Origin: an uncultured Clostridium sp. | Lineage (GTDB): Bacteria > Bacillota > Clostridia > Lachnospirales > Lachnospiraceae | NCBI GenBank assembly: GCA_937902905.1 | Contig: CALELW010000064.1 | Coordinates: forward strand, 1-23,123 | Direction of reading: 5' to 3' | DNA length: 23,123 nucleotides | The notes under the pieces: model-generated | Databases searched by the model: none | What the model saw: only the letters and a program-made list of their open reading frames with translations | What the model was told of the DNA's origin: nothing | Position numbers and translations under genes: made by a program | Shown: in pieces, positions 14,068 to 22,020 of the stretch | How positions within the stretch are numbered: the stretch's first letter is position 1 | Layout of the letters: each line of letters opens with the position of its first letter

Positions 14068-15759
14068 ATGATGAAAAAATGGGACAAATGGATAACGTTA
14101 GCGCCAATTGTATTGGTGCTTGCGTTTCTGCCCCTTGTTGTAGGCAGGATAAACAGTAAAACATACACAGAGAATGAGCCATGGCTTCCCGCAAATGCGG
14201 TAGAGTCAGATTTCTTTTTGTATGGTAAATTGTTTGTCCTGTTTTTTTGCTGCCTTTTTATGATTTTGCTTTTGGTTCGTATGCGCTTTTGGCGGCAGAT
14301 TTATGAGATGCCAAAATACTTTCTTTTGCCTATATTATATGGTGGTTTTGCAATTGCATCTTCTCTGCATGCGGATCATCCTTTTCTGAGTGTGCGGGGG
14401 ATGACCGGCAATATGCAGGGGATTTTCGTAATACTTTCATATCTGATTGTGTTTTTTTACAGTTTTTTTTGGATGAAAAAAACAGGGAACATTTCCGCAT
14501 TGATAAAAATACTTGGCGTCTCAATTGGAATCCTTGGCGTGATTGGTATTTCGCAGTTCTTTGGATTTGATTTGTTGTCAATGGGCTTTGTGAAAGAGTT
14601 TTTAGGCGGGAGAAAGGCGAGAGTTTCGTATTTTATATATTTAACTTTGTACCATTGGAACTATGTGGGGAGTTATGTAGCACTTCTTCTGCCGGTGACG
14701 GTGGCAATGATTGTTTATTTCCACGAGGCGGGCAAAAAGCGGGAGAGGGCTTTTTGGTTCGTGCTTTTTTATCTGCTGATTTTCTGCCTTTTTGGTTCAC
14801 AGTCGCGGACCGGCACGCTTGCGGTACTGGTTTCGTTTTGCATTGGCGGCATAAAATATCGGCATAAAGTCAGTCAGTACAAAAGGACAATTCTCTGTGT
14901 CTTTGTTTCTGTGGTTGCAATTTTATTTTTCTGTAACTGGTACATCACAGGGGATATTTTTGGAAAATGGCAGCAGGTTCGGTTTTCTACCAAAGGAAGC
15001 AAAAAGTTATCTTATATCGAAACAAAGGACGATTGCGTGAAAATCCGCTATAAAAAGAAAAATTATTCTTTTATCATAGAGGGAAGTGGTGAAAATATCA
15101 CCCTTAAAAAGACACCGGACAGAAAGTGGAAGGCATTTTCATTTGAAAAGAAAACTTTTGTGGACGGCGAAAAGACAGTTTATGGCTATGAAATGAAGTA
15201 CAAAAAGAGTATCTGGCGGTTTACCAATCAGCGTGGTGATGGAAAGTATTATTATCTCAATGCAAATGGAAAATGGGATTTGTGTATTCGCGCCGAAACG
15301 GCACTGCCATCGTGGATGAACGAGGTAGCATCGCTTCGTGGTTTTGTGTGGTCAAGAACAATACCGCTGTTAAAAGATTATGTACTGCTTGGAGCGGGGC
15401 CCGACCAGTTTGGCTTTGTGTTCCCGCATAATGATTATGTTGCCAGATATCAGTATGATTTGTTGACAACTTATTATAAGAAGCCACATAATTATTATCT
15501 TCAGATGGGAATTGAAACGGGGTGCCTTTCACTTGTTCTGATGCTTGCATTTTTTGCCATTTACTTAAAGCGTGGTTTTGCGGCAGCGAAGGGAAAGTGC
15601 CATACGCAAAAAGAGTATTTTATACGGGCGGTTTTGATTTCTGTTCTGGGATATCTCTTTACCGGGATGTTTAATGATTCTATGGTGGTAACAGCGCCTG
15701 TGTTCTGGTGCCTGTTAGGACTGGGAGCGGGTGGAGTTGATGATGTTAGGAAAAGGTAG
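14068..15759 (+). CDS. O-antigen ligase / Wzy-like polytopic membrane protein
   Basis: A 563-residue membrane protein with about ten or more TM segments. SQSRTGTLAVL (about 244-254) and GAGPDQFGF (442-450) with KPHNYYLQMGIETG (472-485) are the patterns of the Wzy_C/O-antigen ligase superfamily, which transfers or polymerises lipid-linked glycans outside the membrane. Between TM near 275-295 and the ligase motif lies an extracytoplasmic insert of about 125 residues (300-425), Lys-rich and beta-like. Start is ATG 14068 or, more likely by spacing, ATG 14071 (AAGGA at 5 nt). It begins 5 nt after the lipoprotein stop. It ends 5 nt short of the opposing NYN gene. No glycosyltransferase gene is adjacent, so the substrate is unknown. 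Confidence 0.8.
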   Translation: MMKKWDKWITLAPIVLVLAFLPLVVGRINSKTYTENEPWLPANAVESDFFLYGKLFVLFFCCLFMILLLVRMRFWRQIYEMPKYFLLPILYGGFAIASSLHADHPFLSVRGMTGNMQGIFVILSYLIVFFYSFFWMKKTGNISALIKILGVSIGILGVIGISQFFGFDLLSMGFVKEFLGGRKARVSYFIYLTLYHWNYVGSYVALLLPVTVAMIVYFHEAGKKRERAFWFVLFYLLIFCLFGSQSRTGTLAVLVSFCIGGIKYRHKVSQYKRTILCVFVSVVAILFFCNWYITGDIFGKWQQVRFSTKGSKKLSYIETKDDCVKIRYKKKNYSFIIEGSGENITLKKTPDRKWKAFSFEKKTFVDGEKTVYGYEMKYKKSIWRFTNQRGDGKYYYLNANGKWDLCIRAETALPSWMNEVASLRGFVWSRTIPLLKDYVLLGAGPDQFGFVFPHNDYVARYQYDLLTTYYKKPHNYYLQMGIETGCLSLVLMLAFFAIYLKRGFAAAKGKCHTQKEYFIRAVLISVLGYLFTGMFNDSMVVTAPVFWCLLGLGAGGVDDVRKR

Positions 15760-15764
15760 CAGCC

Positions 15765-16223
15765 CTATTTTTTGTGTATAGCCGTCACATTTTGTGTGTA
15801 GGCCTTGTCGCAGGTGCGAAGTCCGTCAATATGTTCAAATAAATCAGGTTTGATTGGTGCACCGAGTGGATCCAGAATAAAATCTATTGTATAATAGGCC
15901 TGTTCTTCTGCTAATTTTCCCAAGCGAACGGCTAATTTTCGTTTTTTCTTTAATTCATTCAAAAAATCGCTCATCCATGTATAAAGTTCTGTTTTGGAAA
16001 AGTCTACCTGTTTTTGCAGAAAAGGGTGATAAATTCGTTTCGAAGTTGGAGGACAATCATAATAGAATATTCTATACAAGTCATTATTTTCACCATGTGA
16101 ATTTAAATGTCTTTTGCAGTAATTTACAAGTTCAGTTGCCCGGTCTTTTGCGGATATGTCACCGAATACTTTTTGGGCACGTCTTGTATAGAATCCTCCA
16201 TCTACTAAAATAGCTGTTTTCAT
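15765..16223 (-). CDS. NYN-domain (LabA/DUF88-like) protein, apparently lacking its central block
   Basis: A 152-residue protein. The N-terminus ILVDGGFYTRRAQ (5-17) and LYRIFYYDCPP (49-59) are those of NYN/PIN-like nuclease-fold proteins. The C-terminal part IDFILDPLGAPIKPDLFEH (113-131) matches the end block of the same family. Between them, at about residues 110-113, the segment that in relatives holds the later conserved Asp motifs (KGVD, SGDSDF; from memory) is missing in frame, so the protein is about 80 residues shorter than relatives and probably lacks catalytic Asp residues. The reading frame is open throughout. ATG 16223 follows AAGGAG at 6-8 nt. It has its own promoter and a structured leader. 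It may be a non-catalytic remnant. Confidence 0.7.
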   Translation of the reverse strand: MKTAILVDGGFYTRRAQKVFGDISAKDRATELVNYCKRHLNSHGENNDLYRIFYYDCPPTSKRIYHPFLQKQVDFSKTELYTWMSDFLNELKKKRKLAVRLGKLAEEQAYYTIDFILDPLGAPIKPDLFEHIDGLRTCDKAYTQNVTAIHKK

Positions 16224-16252
16224 ATATTTCTCCTTATAATAGTAAATGAAAA

Positions 16253-16302
16253 GCTCTAGGGGTCGGCCTATCTCCTATTATGAGAGGCGTACAACCTAGA
16301 GC
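16253..16302 (-). promoter_or_regulatory. Hairpin in the 5' leader of the NYN gene
   Basis: Arms GCTCTAGG (16253-16260) and CCTAGAGC (16295-16302) form a perfect 8-bp stem; inside, CCTATCTC (16267-16274) can pair in part with GAGAGG (16282-16287). On the minus strand the structure lies between promoter and start codon and is followed by TTTTC, resembling an attenuator. No known riboswitch was recognised. Confidence 0.4.
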
Positions 16303-16333
16303 GTTATTAACATGTAACCTTTGTTACACTTTC

Positions 16334-16362
16334 ATACTATATGCAAATGAGGCAATTGTCAA
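16334..16362 (-). promoter_or_regulatory. Sigma-A-type promoter of the NYN gene
   Basis: Minus-strand TTGACA (plus 16357-16362), a 17-bp spacer and TAGTAT (plus 16334-16339). It would give a leader of about 100 nt before ATG 16223, holding a small hairpin GTAAC-CTTT-GTTAC (16314-16327) and the larger one at 16253-16302. Confidence 0.65.
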
Positions 16363-16395
16363 TCTTTTTTTGACAATATTTTGAGAAAATATTAT

Positions 16396-17782
16396 TTACC
16401 CTCTCAATGCCTCATCAATTGCTTTAGCGGCAGCTTTTCCTGCGCCCATGGCAAGGATTACGGTTGCGGCACCTGTTACGGCGTCACCACCGGCGTATAC
16501 ATTATCGCGGGTTGTTAAACCGGATTCATCCTTTGTGATTAAGCATCCGCGGTTATTTGCTTCCAGACCAGGAGTTGCGAATCAATGGGTTTGGACTTGT
16601 ACCGATGGACATGATTACACTGTCAACATCAAGAACAAATTCGCTGTCTGGTTTTTCAACCGGGCGGCGGCGTCCGCTTTCATCCGGCTCGCCAAGTTCC
16701 ATCTCAACACATTTCATACCGCATACCATACCCTCGTCATTGCCAAGGATTTCAACCGGGTTATTTAATGTCTTAAAGATGATTCCCTCTTCCTCTGCAT
16801 GCTCAACTTCTTCTTTACGGGCAGGAAGCTCTTCCATGCCACGGCGGTATACAATGTAAACTTCTTCTGCACCAAGACGTTTTGCGCTGCGGGCTGCATC
16901 CATAGCTACGTTACCGCCACCGACAACAGCAACTTTCTTTGCGTGCTGGATTGGTGTTTTGCTTCCATCGCGGTAAGCTTTCATTAAGTTAATACGTGTC
17001 AGGAATTCGTTTGCGGAATAAACTCCTTTCAGACTTTCACCGGGGATATTCATGAAACGAGGAAGTCCTGCACCGGAACCAACGAAGATTGCCTCGTTAC
17101 CCATTTCAAAAATTTCATCGATGGTTAATACTTTACCAATTACCATATTGGTTTCTACATCAACACCGATTGCTTTTAAGTTATCAATTTCTTTCTGAAC
17201 AATTGCTTTTGGAAGACGGAATTCCGGAATACCATAAACCAAAACGCCGCCGGCAAGGTGAAGTGCTTCAAAAATTGTTACTTTGTATCCTAATTTAGCC
17301 AAATCACCGGCAACGGTAAGACCACTTGGGCCGGCACCGATAACAGCAACTTTGTGGCCGTTTGGCTCCGGTTTAACCGGTGCGTCTGTGCAGTGCTCTC
17401 TGTGGTAGTCAGCAACGAAACGCTCCAATCGTCCGATACCAACCGGCTCGCCTTTGATGCCGCGGACACATTTGCCTTCGCACTGATTTTCCTGTGGGCA
17501 CACACGGCCGCAGACAGCAGGAAGGGAAGTGGATTCCGAAAGAATCGCAAAAGCACCTTCAATATCTTCATTTGCTACGCGCTCAATAAATGCCGGAATG
17601 TTAATCTGGACCGGGCAGGCGCTGACGCAAGGTTTGTTTTTACAGTTTAAGCAGCGACGAGCTTCGTTTACTGCCATATCATAGGTGTAGCCAAGAGCTA
17701 CTTCGTCAAAGTTTTTATTACGGACATCCGGGTCTTGTACCGGCATTGGGCATTTATTCATATCCATATTTCTCTCTGCCAT
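16396..17782 (-). pseudogene. nfnB: nfnB/gltA-type NADPH:acceptor flavoprotein, frameshifted near C-terminus
   Basis: The large flavoprotein subunit of NADH-dependent reduced ferredoxin:NADP+ oxidoreductase (NfnB), homologous to the glutamate synthase small subunit. The N-terminal Fe-S region has CLNCKNKPCVSACP (about 36-49) and further Cys in VCGRVCPQENQCEGKC; the first nucleotide-binding motif is VIGAGPSGLTVAG, the second VVGGGNVAMDAARSAKR. After IGTSPNPLIR the frame breaks near 16576 and stops at 16553. In another frame the expected end continues as TPGLEANNRGCLI, then YAGGDAVTGAATVILAMGAG, ending at 16396, so about 57 residues are cut off. The length from start to that stop is 1387 nt, one more than a multiple of three, fitting a +1 or -2/-5 change. 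ATG 17782 is 2 nt after the nfnA stop. A sequencing or assembly error is a live alternative. Confidence 0.85.
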
Positions 17783-17784
17783 GA

Positions 17785-18627
17785 TTAATTTTCCCCTTTC
17801 TTGAGTAGATTGCAATATTCATCGCGGGCGTGTGTCTCAAATTCCTTGTACATCGTTCCACGGTGCATTGCTTCATCGAAATCAACGAGGTGTCCATCGA
17901 AATCCGGACCGTCTACGCAGGCAAATTTGGTTTCGCCGCCAACTGTCAGACGACAACCGCCGCACATACCCGTTCCGTCAATCATAATCGGGTTCATGCT
18001 GACAACGGTTTTGATGTCATATTTTTTCGTTGTCAGGCATACAAATTTCATCATAATCAATGGTCCGATGGCAATGACTTCATCGTATTCATTTCCATCC
18101 TGAATTAATTTTTCCAATGCGTCTGTTACCAGACCTTTTTCGCCATAGCTTCCGTCATCGGTCATCATGACGAGTTTGTCACTGGCTGCTTTGAATTCGT
18201 CTTCAAGAATTACTAAGTCCTGATTACGGAATCCAACGATGGCGTGAACTTCAGCACCCATCTGATGCAGTTTCTTTGTAATTGGGTAAGCAATGGCACA
18301 GCCAACACCACCGCCGACAACTGCTACTTTTTTCAATCCTTCTGTGTGGGTTGGAACACCAAGCGGTCCTACGAAGTCATGAATGTAATCCCCTTCATTT
18401 AAGGTATCTAATTCCATTGTACCGGCACCAACAATCTGATAAATAATGGTAACGGTTCCAGCCTCACGGTCAAAATCCGCGATTGTCAAAGGGATTCTCT
18501 CGCTATCTTCTTTTGCGCGGAAGATAATAAACTGTCCCGGCTCTGCTTTCTTTGCAATCAAAGGAGCCTCTACTGTGATTTTGCTGACAGTAGGATTCAG
18601 GGACTTTTTTTCAACAATTTTGAACAT
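17785..18627 (-). CDS. nfnA: NfnA: ferredoxin-NADP+ reductase-like FAD/[2Fe-2S] subunit
   Basis: A 280-residue protein of the dihydroorotate dehydrogenase electron-transfer subunit / sulfide dehydrogenase alpha family. The FAD domain (1-100) has PGQFIIFRA and ERIPLTIAD, the NAD-binding domain opens VAVVGGGVGCAIAYPI, and the C-terminal cluster motif is DGTGMCGGCRLTVGGETKFAC, the form of NfnA where Asp and three Cys hold the [2Fe-2S] centre. With NfnB it bifurcates electrons, coupling reduced ferredoxin and NADH to NADPH formation. Start ATG 18627 follows GGAGGA at about 7 nt; a longer reading to 18657 is rejected. A TATAAT on the minus strand (plus 18679-18684) lies upstream, without a good -35. 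The coupled partner gene is frameshifted. Confidence 0.85.
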   Translation of the reverse strand: MFKIVEKKSLNPTVSKITVEAPLIAKKAEPGQFIIFRAKEDSERIPLTIADFDREAGTVTIIYQIVGAGTMELDTLNEGDYIHDFVGPLGVPTHTEGLKKVAVVGGGVGCAIAYPITKKLHQMGAEVHAIVGFRNQDLVILEDEFKAASDKLVMMTDDGSYGEKGLVTDALEKLIQDGNEYDEVIAIGPLIMMKFVCLTTKKYDIKTVVSMNPIMIDGTGMCGGCRLTVGGETKFACVDGPDFDGHLVDFDEAMHRGTMYKEFETHARDEYCNLLKKGEN

Positions 18628-18756
18628 AAACAAAATCCTCCATTCATCTGTGTACATAAGTCAACACAATTCTATCATATTATAGAGTTAAATTCAAACG
18701 GATTCTTCTGGAAGTGTAAAAAATATATTAAATATCGCGATTTTGCGTTGTTTTTC

Positions 18757-18785
18757 TTGACAATAGAGGAAGCGTGATGTATTGT
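18757..18785 (+). promoter_or_regulatory. Promoter of the acyl-CoA synthetase/ketosynthase operon
   Basis: TTGACA (18757-18762), a 17-bp spacer and TATTGT (18780-18785). It gives a leader of about 70 nt before ATG 18862. A palindrome lies around the expected transcription start. Confidence 0.65.
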
Positions 18786-18797
18786 TTACAATATGAT

Positions 18798-18814
18798 GTG
18801 GTTTTGAAAACTAC
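18798..18814. promoter_or_regulatory. Operator-like palindrome downstream of the promoter
   Basis: GTGGTTTTGAAAACTAC is a 17-bp palindrome with one mismatch between its 8-bp arms, 12 bp after the -10. This position is typical of a repressor site. The cognate factor is not identifiable; a fatty-acid-type regulator would suit the genes downstream, by inference only. Confidence 0.4.
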
Positions 18815-18861
18815 ATAGAACATAAAAACAATTTGCAGGATATGATATAGGAGGAACGCAA

Positions 18862-20550
18862 ATGGCACTTTCAAAAGGCGATATTGCAGCACCATTTATT
18901 CAGGTTAAGGAAGATGAAAACGGTGTTTTGCAGGACATTAAATTTGTAAATGATGATAACTTTAACTTTGCTTATGATGTAGTAGATAAGATGGCAAAGA
19001 AGGATCCGGACAAAGTAGCGATGCTTCATATTTCAAAGGATGGAAAGGAACGCTCCTTTACCTTTTATGATATGGCACGTTATTCTTCTAAGGTAGCAAA
19101 CTATCTTCAGTTTTTAGGAATTAAAAAAGGCGACCGCGTAATGCTCGTGTTAAAACGCCATTACCAGTTCTGGTTTGCGATTTTGGCACTGCACAAGATT
19201 GGTGCGGTAGCGATTCCGGCAACGAATCTTTTGCTGAAATCCGATTTTGAATACCGTTTTAAAGCCGGTAATGTAGATGCAATTCTTTGTACGGCAGACG
19301 GCCCGGTTTCCCGTGAGGTTGATAAAGCGTGCCGCAGTTACAAAAATCTGAAAGTAAAAATCATGGTTGGTGCCAGCCGCAAAGGATGGCGCAGTTTTAA
19401 TAAGGAAGTAAAATATTTTTCAAGTCATTTCCGCAGACCACGTGGTGAGAATGCAATCCATGGAGATGACCCATCGATTATGTTCTTTACTTCCGGTACG
19501 ACTTCGTATCCGAAAATTACAACCCATAACTTTAAGTATCCTTTGGGACACTATGTGACAGCGAAATACTGGCATCAGGTTGACCCGGATGGCATCCATT
19601 TTGCCATTTCCGATACCGGCTGGGGAAAAGCTCTCTGGGGTAAAATTTATGGTCAGTGGCTGTGCGAGGCATGTATTTTTACCTATGATTTTGATAATTT
19701 TGATGCAAAAGAAATTCTTCATATGATTGAGAAATACAAAATTACAACATTCTGTGCACCGCCAACGGTTTACCGTGTAATGGTTCATTTGAAATTAGAC
19801 CAGTATGATTTGTCTTCTTTGCAGAATGTAACAACAGCAGGCGAGGCATTGAATCCTGAAATCTTTGAGAAGTTTAAGGCAAAAACCGGACTTACTTTGA
19901 TGGAGGGATTTGGACAGACCGAGACAACATTGACGATTGGTAACCTCGTTGGTACAACACCAAAACCGGGCTCCATGGGTGTGCCGACACCACAGTATGA
20001 TGTACAGGTTATGCTGCCGGATGGAACGCTTGCCGGTCCGGAAGAAGAGGGCGAAATTGTTATATGCACAGAAGATGGTGCGCCAAATGGTTTGTTTATG
20101 GAATATTATGGCGACGAAGAAAAAACACAGAGTGCATGGCATGATGGTTATTATCACACAGGTGATACCGCTTACTTTGATGAGGACGGTTATCTGTGGT
20201 ATGTCGGCCGTACCGATGATGTAATTAAATCCAGCGGCTACCGTATCGGACCATTTGAAATTGAGAATGAAATTATGAAACTTCCATATGTTTTGGAGTG
20301 TGCCGTTACTTCCGTGCCGGATCCAATCCGCGGTCAGGCAATCAAGGCAAGTATCGTTCTTGCCAACGGTGAAGAAGGAACGGATAAACTGCGAAATGAG
20401 ATTATGAAATCCTTGAAAAAGAATATTGCGTCATATAAATGGCCAAAAATACTTGACTTTACGAAAGAATTGCCTAAAACTATAAGTGGTAAGATTCGTA
20501 GAAAAGAAATCAAGGAGAATGACTGGAATGAAAATGAAGACAACGAATAG
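18862..20550 (+). CDS. AMP-forming acyl-CoA synthetase
   Basis: A 562-residue adenylate-forming enzyme (ANL superfamily), closest in style to medium-chain acyl-CoA synthetases/acetyl-CoA synthetase-like ligases. The P-loop is FFTSGTTSYPKIT (with Ser where Gly is usual), the adenine motif GFGQTET, the hinge region YHTGDTAYFDEDGYLWYVGRTDD with IKSSGYRIGPFEIE, and the catalytic Lys near the end in PKTISGKIRR. It activates a carboxylic acid with ATP to acyl-AMP and then the CoA thioester; the acid is not predictable by eye. ATG 18862 has AGGAGG (about 18849-18854) at 7 nt. The last 23 nt overlap the ketosynthase gene, so the two are translationally linked. Length is typical for the family. Confidence 0.88.
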   Translation: MALSKGDIAAPFIQVKEDENGVLQDIKFVNDDNFNFAYDVVDKMAKKDPDKVAMLHISKDGKERSFTFYDMARYSSKVANYLQFLGIKKGDRVMLVLKRHYQFWFAILALHKIGAVAIPATNLLLKSDFEYRFKAGNVDAILCTADGPVSREVDKACRSYKNLKVKIMVGASRKGWRSFNKEVKYFSSHFRRPRGENAIHGDDPSIMFFTSGTTSYPKITTHNFKYPLGHYVTAKYWHQVDPDGIHFAISDTGWGKALWGKIYGQWLCEACIFTYDFDNFDAKEILHMIEKYKITTFCAPPTVYRVMVHLKLDQYDLSSLQNVTTAGEALNPEIFEKFKAKTGLTLMEGFGQTETTLTIGNLVGTTPKPGSMGVPTPQYDVQVMLPDGTLAGPEEEGEIVICTEDGAPNGLFMEYYGDEEKTQSAWHDGYYHTGDTAYFDEDGYLWYVGRTDDVIKSSGYRIGPFEIENEIMKLPYVLECAVTSVPDPIRGQAIKASIVLANGEEGTDKLRNEIMKSLKKNIASYKWPKILDFTKELPKTISGKIRRKEIKENDWNENEDNE

Positions 20551-21778
20551 TCGGCTTGTCATCACCGGAATGGGTGCTGTGACGCCGATTGGAATTGGCG
20601 TAGAGAATTATTGGAAAAATCTTGTGGCTGGAAAATGCGGTGTGGAAGCGATTACCCGCTTTGACACCGAAGAGCTGCCGGTAAAAATTGCAGCTGAGGT
20701 CAAAGGTTTTAATGCGGAAGACTTTATGCCAAAGAAACTGACACGTGAAATGGACGTGTTTATGCAGTATGGTTACGCAGCAGCAATGGAAGCAATCGCG
20801 GATGCCGGAGAGAAAATTACTGTACCGGAGCGCATGGGTATCGTCGTTGGTACGGCACTTGGCGGTATTTCACCGATTGCAGAAGTGCAGGATGGATTAA
20901 GCAAGGGAGAGCATAAAAAAGTCAGTCCGCGCTTTGTCCCGAAAATTATCGGCAACGAGGCAGCAGCCCAGGTGGCAATTGCAAAAGGCTATCGTGGTCC
21001 AAGTCTGACGGTGAGCACAGCATGTTCTTCCGGCGGAGACGCAATCAGTACCGCCTGCATGTTAATCATGTCCGGACAGGCAGATGCCGTTCTTGCGATG
21101 GGAACGGAATCCGCATTATCCCCATTGTTTATTCGGGGACTTGCTTCAGCACATGCTTTGTCCACCAATAATGAAAATCCGCAGCAGGCGAGCCGCCCGT
21201 TTGATAAAGACCGTGATGGTTTTGTCATTGGCGAAGGTGGTGGCGCACTGATTATTGAAACGGAAGAGAATGCCAAAAAACGCGGTGCTAAAATTTATGC
21301 GGAACTCGCAGGATTTTCCAACTGCACTGACGGCTACCATGTAACAAGTCCGCATCCGGAAGGAATTGGTGCGGTATTCTGCATGGAAAAAGCAATCGAG
21401 CATGCGGGTATTACAAAAGAATCCGTAGATTATATTAATACACATGGAACTTCTACTGGTATGGGTGATCCGATTGAAACGAACGCGATTGCAGAACTTT
21501 TTTCAGAACATGCCGGCGAAATGGCAGTGACTTCCACAAAAGGTGCAACCGGACATATGATGGGTGCCGGCGGTATTACCGAGGCGATTACATGTATTCA
21601 GTGTATCCGTACCGGTGTCGTTCCACCAACATTAAATCTGGATGAATTGGATGAAAAATGCGCATCCTTGAATTATGTTCCACATAAGGCAATTGAAAAA
21701 GAGGTTCGTGTGGCAATGAGTAATTCGTTTGGATTTGGCGGGCAGAATTCAAGTGTGATTTTTTGCCGCTACAAGTGA
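20528..21778 (+). CDS. fabF: FabF-type 3-oxoacyl-ACP synthase II
   Basis: A 416-residue condensing enzyme. The thiolase-fold motifs are all present: VITGMGAVTPIG (11-22), active-site Cys166 (VSTACSSGG), His306 (NTHGTSTGMGDPIE), Lys338 and His343 (TKGATGHMMGAGG), and the C-terminal SNSFGFGGQN. It would extend acyl-ACP with malonyl-ACP in fatty acid synthesis. No ACP, FabG, FabD or Acc gene lies in the window, so it is away from a standard fab cluster. The start is ATG 20528 (AAGGAG at 10 nt), inside the synthetase gene; in-frame ATG 20519 is too close to that site. The pairing with an acyl-CoA synthetase might mean use of an externally supplied acyl group. Confidence 0.88.
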   Translation: MKMKTTNSRLVITGMGAVTPIGIGVENYWKNLVAGKCGVEAITRFDTEELPVKIAAEVKGFNAEDFMPKKLTREMDVFMQYGYAAAMEAIADAGEKITVPERMGIVVGTALGGISPIAEVQDGLSKGEHKKVSPRFVPKIIGNEAAAQVAIAKGYRGPSLTVSTACSSGGDAISTACMLIMSGQADAVLAMGTESALSPLFIRGLASAHALSTNNENPQQASRPFDKDRDGFVIGEGGGALIIETEENAKKRGAKIYAELAGFSNCTDGYHVTSPHPEGIGAVFCMEKAIEHAGITKESVDYINTHGTSTGMGDPIETNAIAELFSEHAGEMAVTSTKGATGHMMGAGGITEAITCIQCIRTGVVPPTLNLDELDEKCASLNYVPHKAIEKEVRVAMSNSFGFGGQNSSVIFCRYK

Positions 21779-21783
21779 TAAAC

Positions 21784-21961
21784 AATTATGATGTAATAGT
21801 TAATAAAAAAGAGACGGTTAATTTCCCATTCGGAATCGCTTCCACTGAGAGAACACACGCAGCGGTGCGCGAGGGCAGACTACGCCCTCTGCGCACCGGC
21901 GGTGTTCAACATTCCTCATGGTGAAATTAACCGTCTCTTTTTTTCTCATTACATCATAATT
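21784..21961. repeat. Long nested palindrome A (about 178 bp)
   Basis: The stretch folds back on itself almost throughout. Outer arms AATTATGATGTAAT (21784-21797 with 21948-21961) are perfect over 14 bp; next arms 21805-21825 with 21923-21943 are perfect over 21 bp, with an A run on one side and T run on the other. Inside are GGAAT/ATTCC (21832-21836, 21911-21915), GAACAC/GTGTTC (21851-21856, 21902-21907), GGTGCGC/GCGCACC (21864-21870, 21891-21897) and AGGGC/GCCCT (21872-21876, 21884-21888). The core is GC-rich unlike the flanks. It starts 5 bp after the fabF stop and could also act as a bidirectional terminator. No ORF. Confidence 0.85.
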
Positions 21962-22020
21962 AGTTTTGGCAAAAGAGGACTTCTTTATGCGGGCAAGTTG
22001 CTAAAAAACAACGCTTAGCA

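Noticed and set aside
16375..16393. AATATTTT-GAG-AAAATATT as terminator of nfnB
   Set aside because: The stem is AT-only and is not followed by a T tract on the minus strand.
16553..16600. Programmed ribosomal frameshift in nfnB
   Set aside because: No slippery heptamer or downstream stimulator is visible, and the family is not known for recoding; a mutation or sequence error is simpler.
16448..16859. Overlapping plus-strand frames of about 100 codons
   Set aside because: They lie antisense to nfnB and its frameshifted tail; no independent coding signal.
16396..17782. Glutamate synthase small subunit as the function
   Set aside because: No glutamate synthase large subunit is present, whereas an NfnA-type gene adjoins at 2 nt, so NfnB is preferred.
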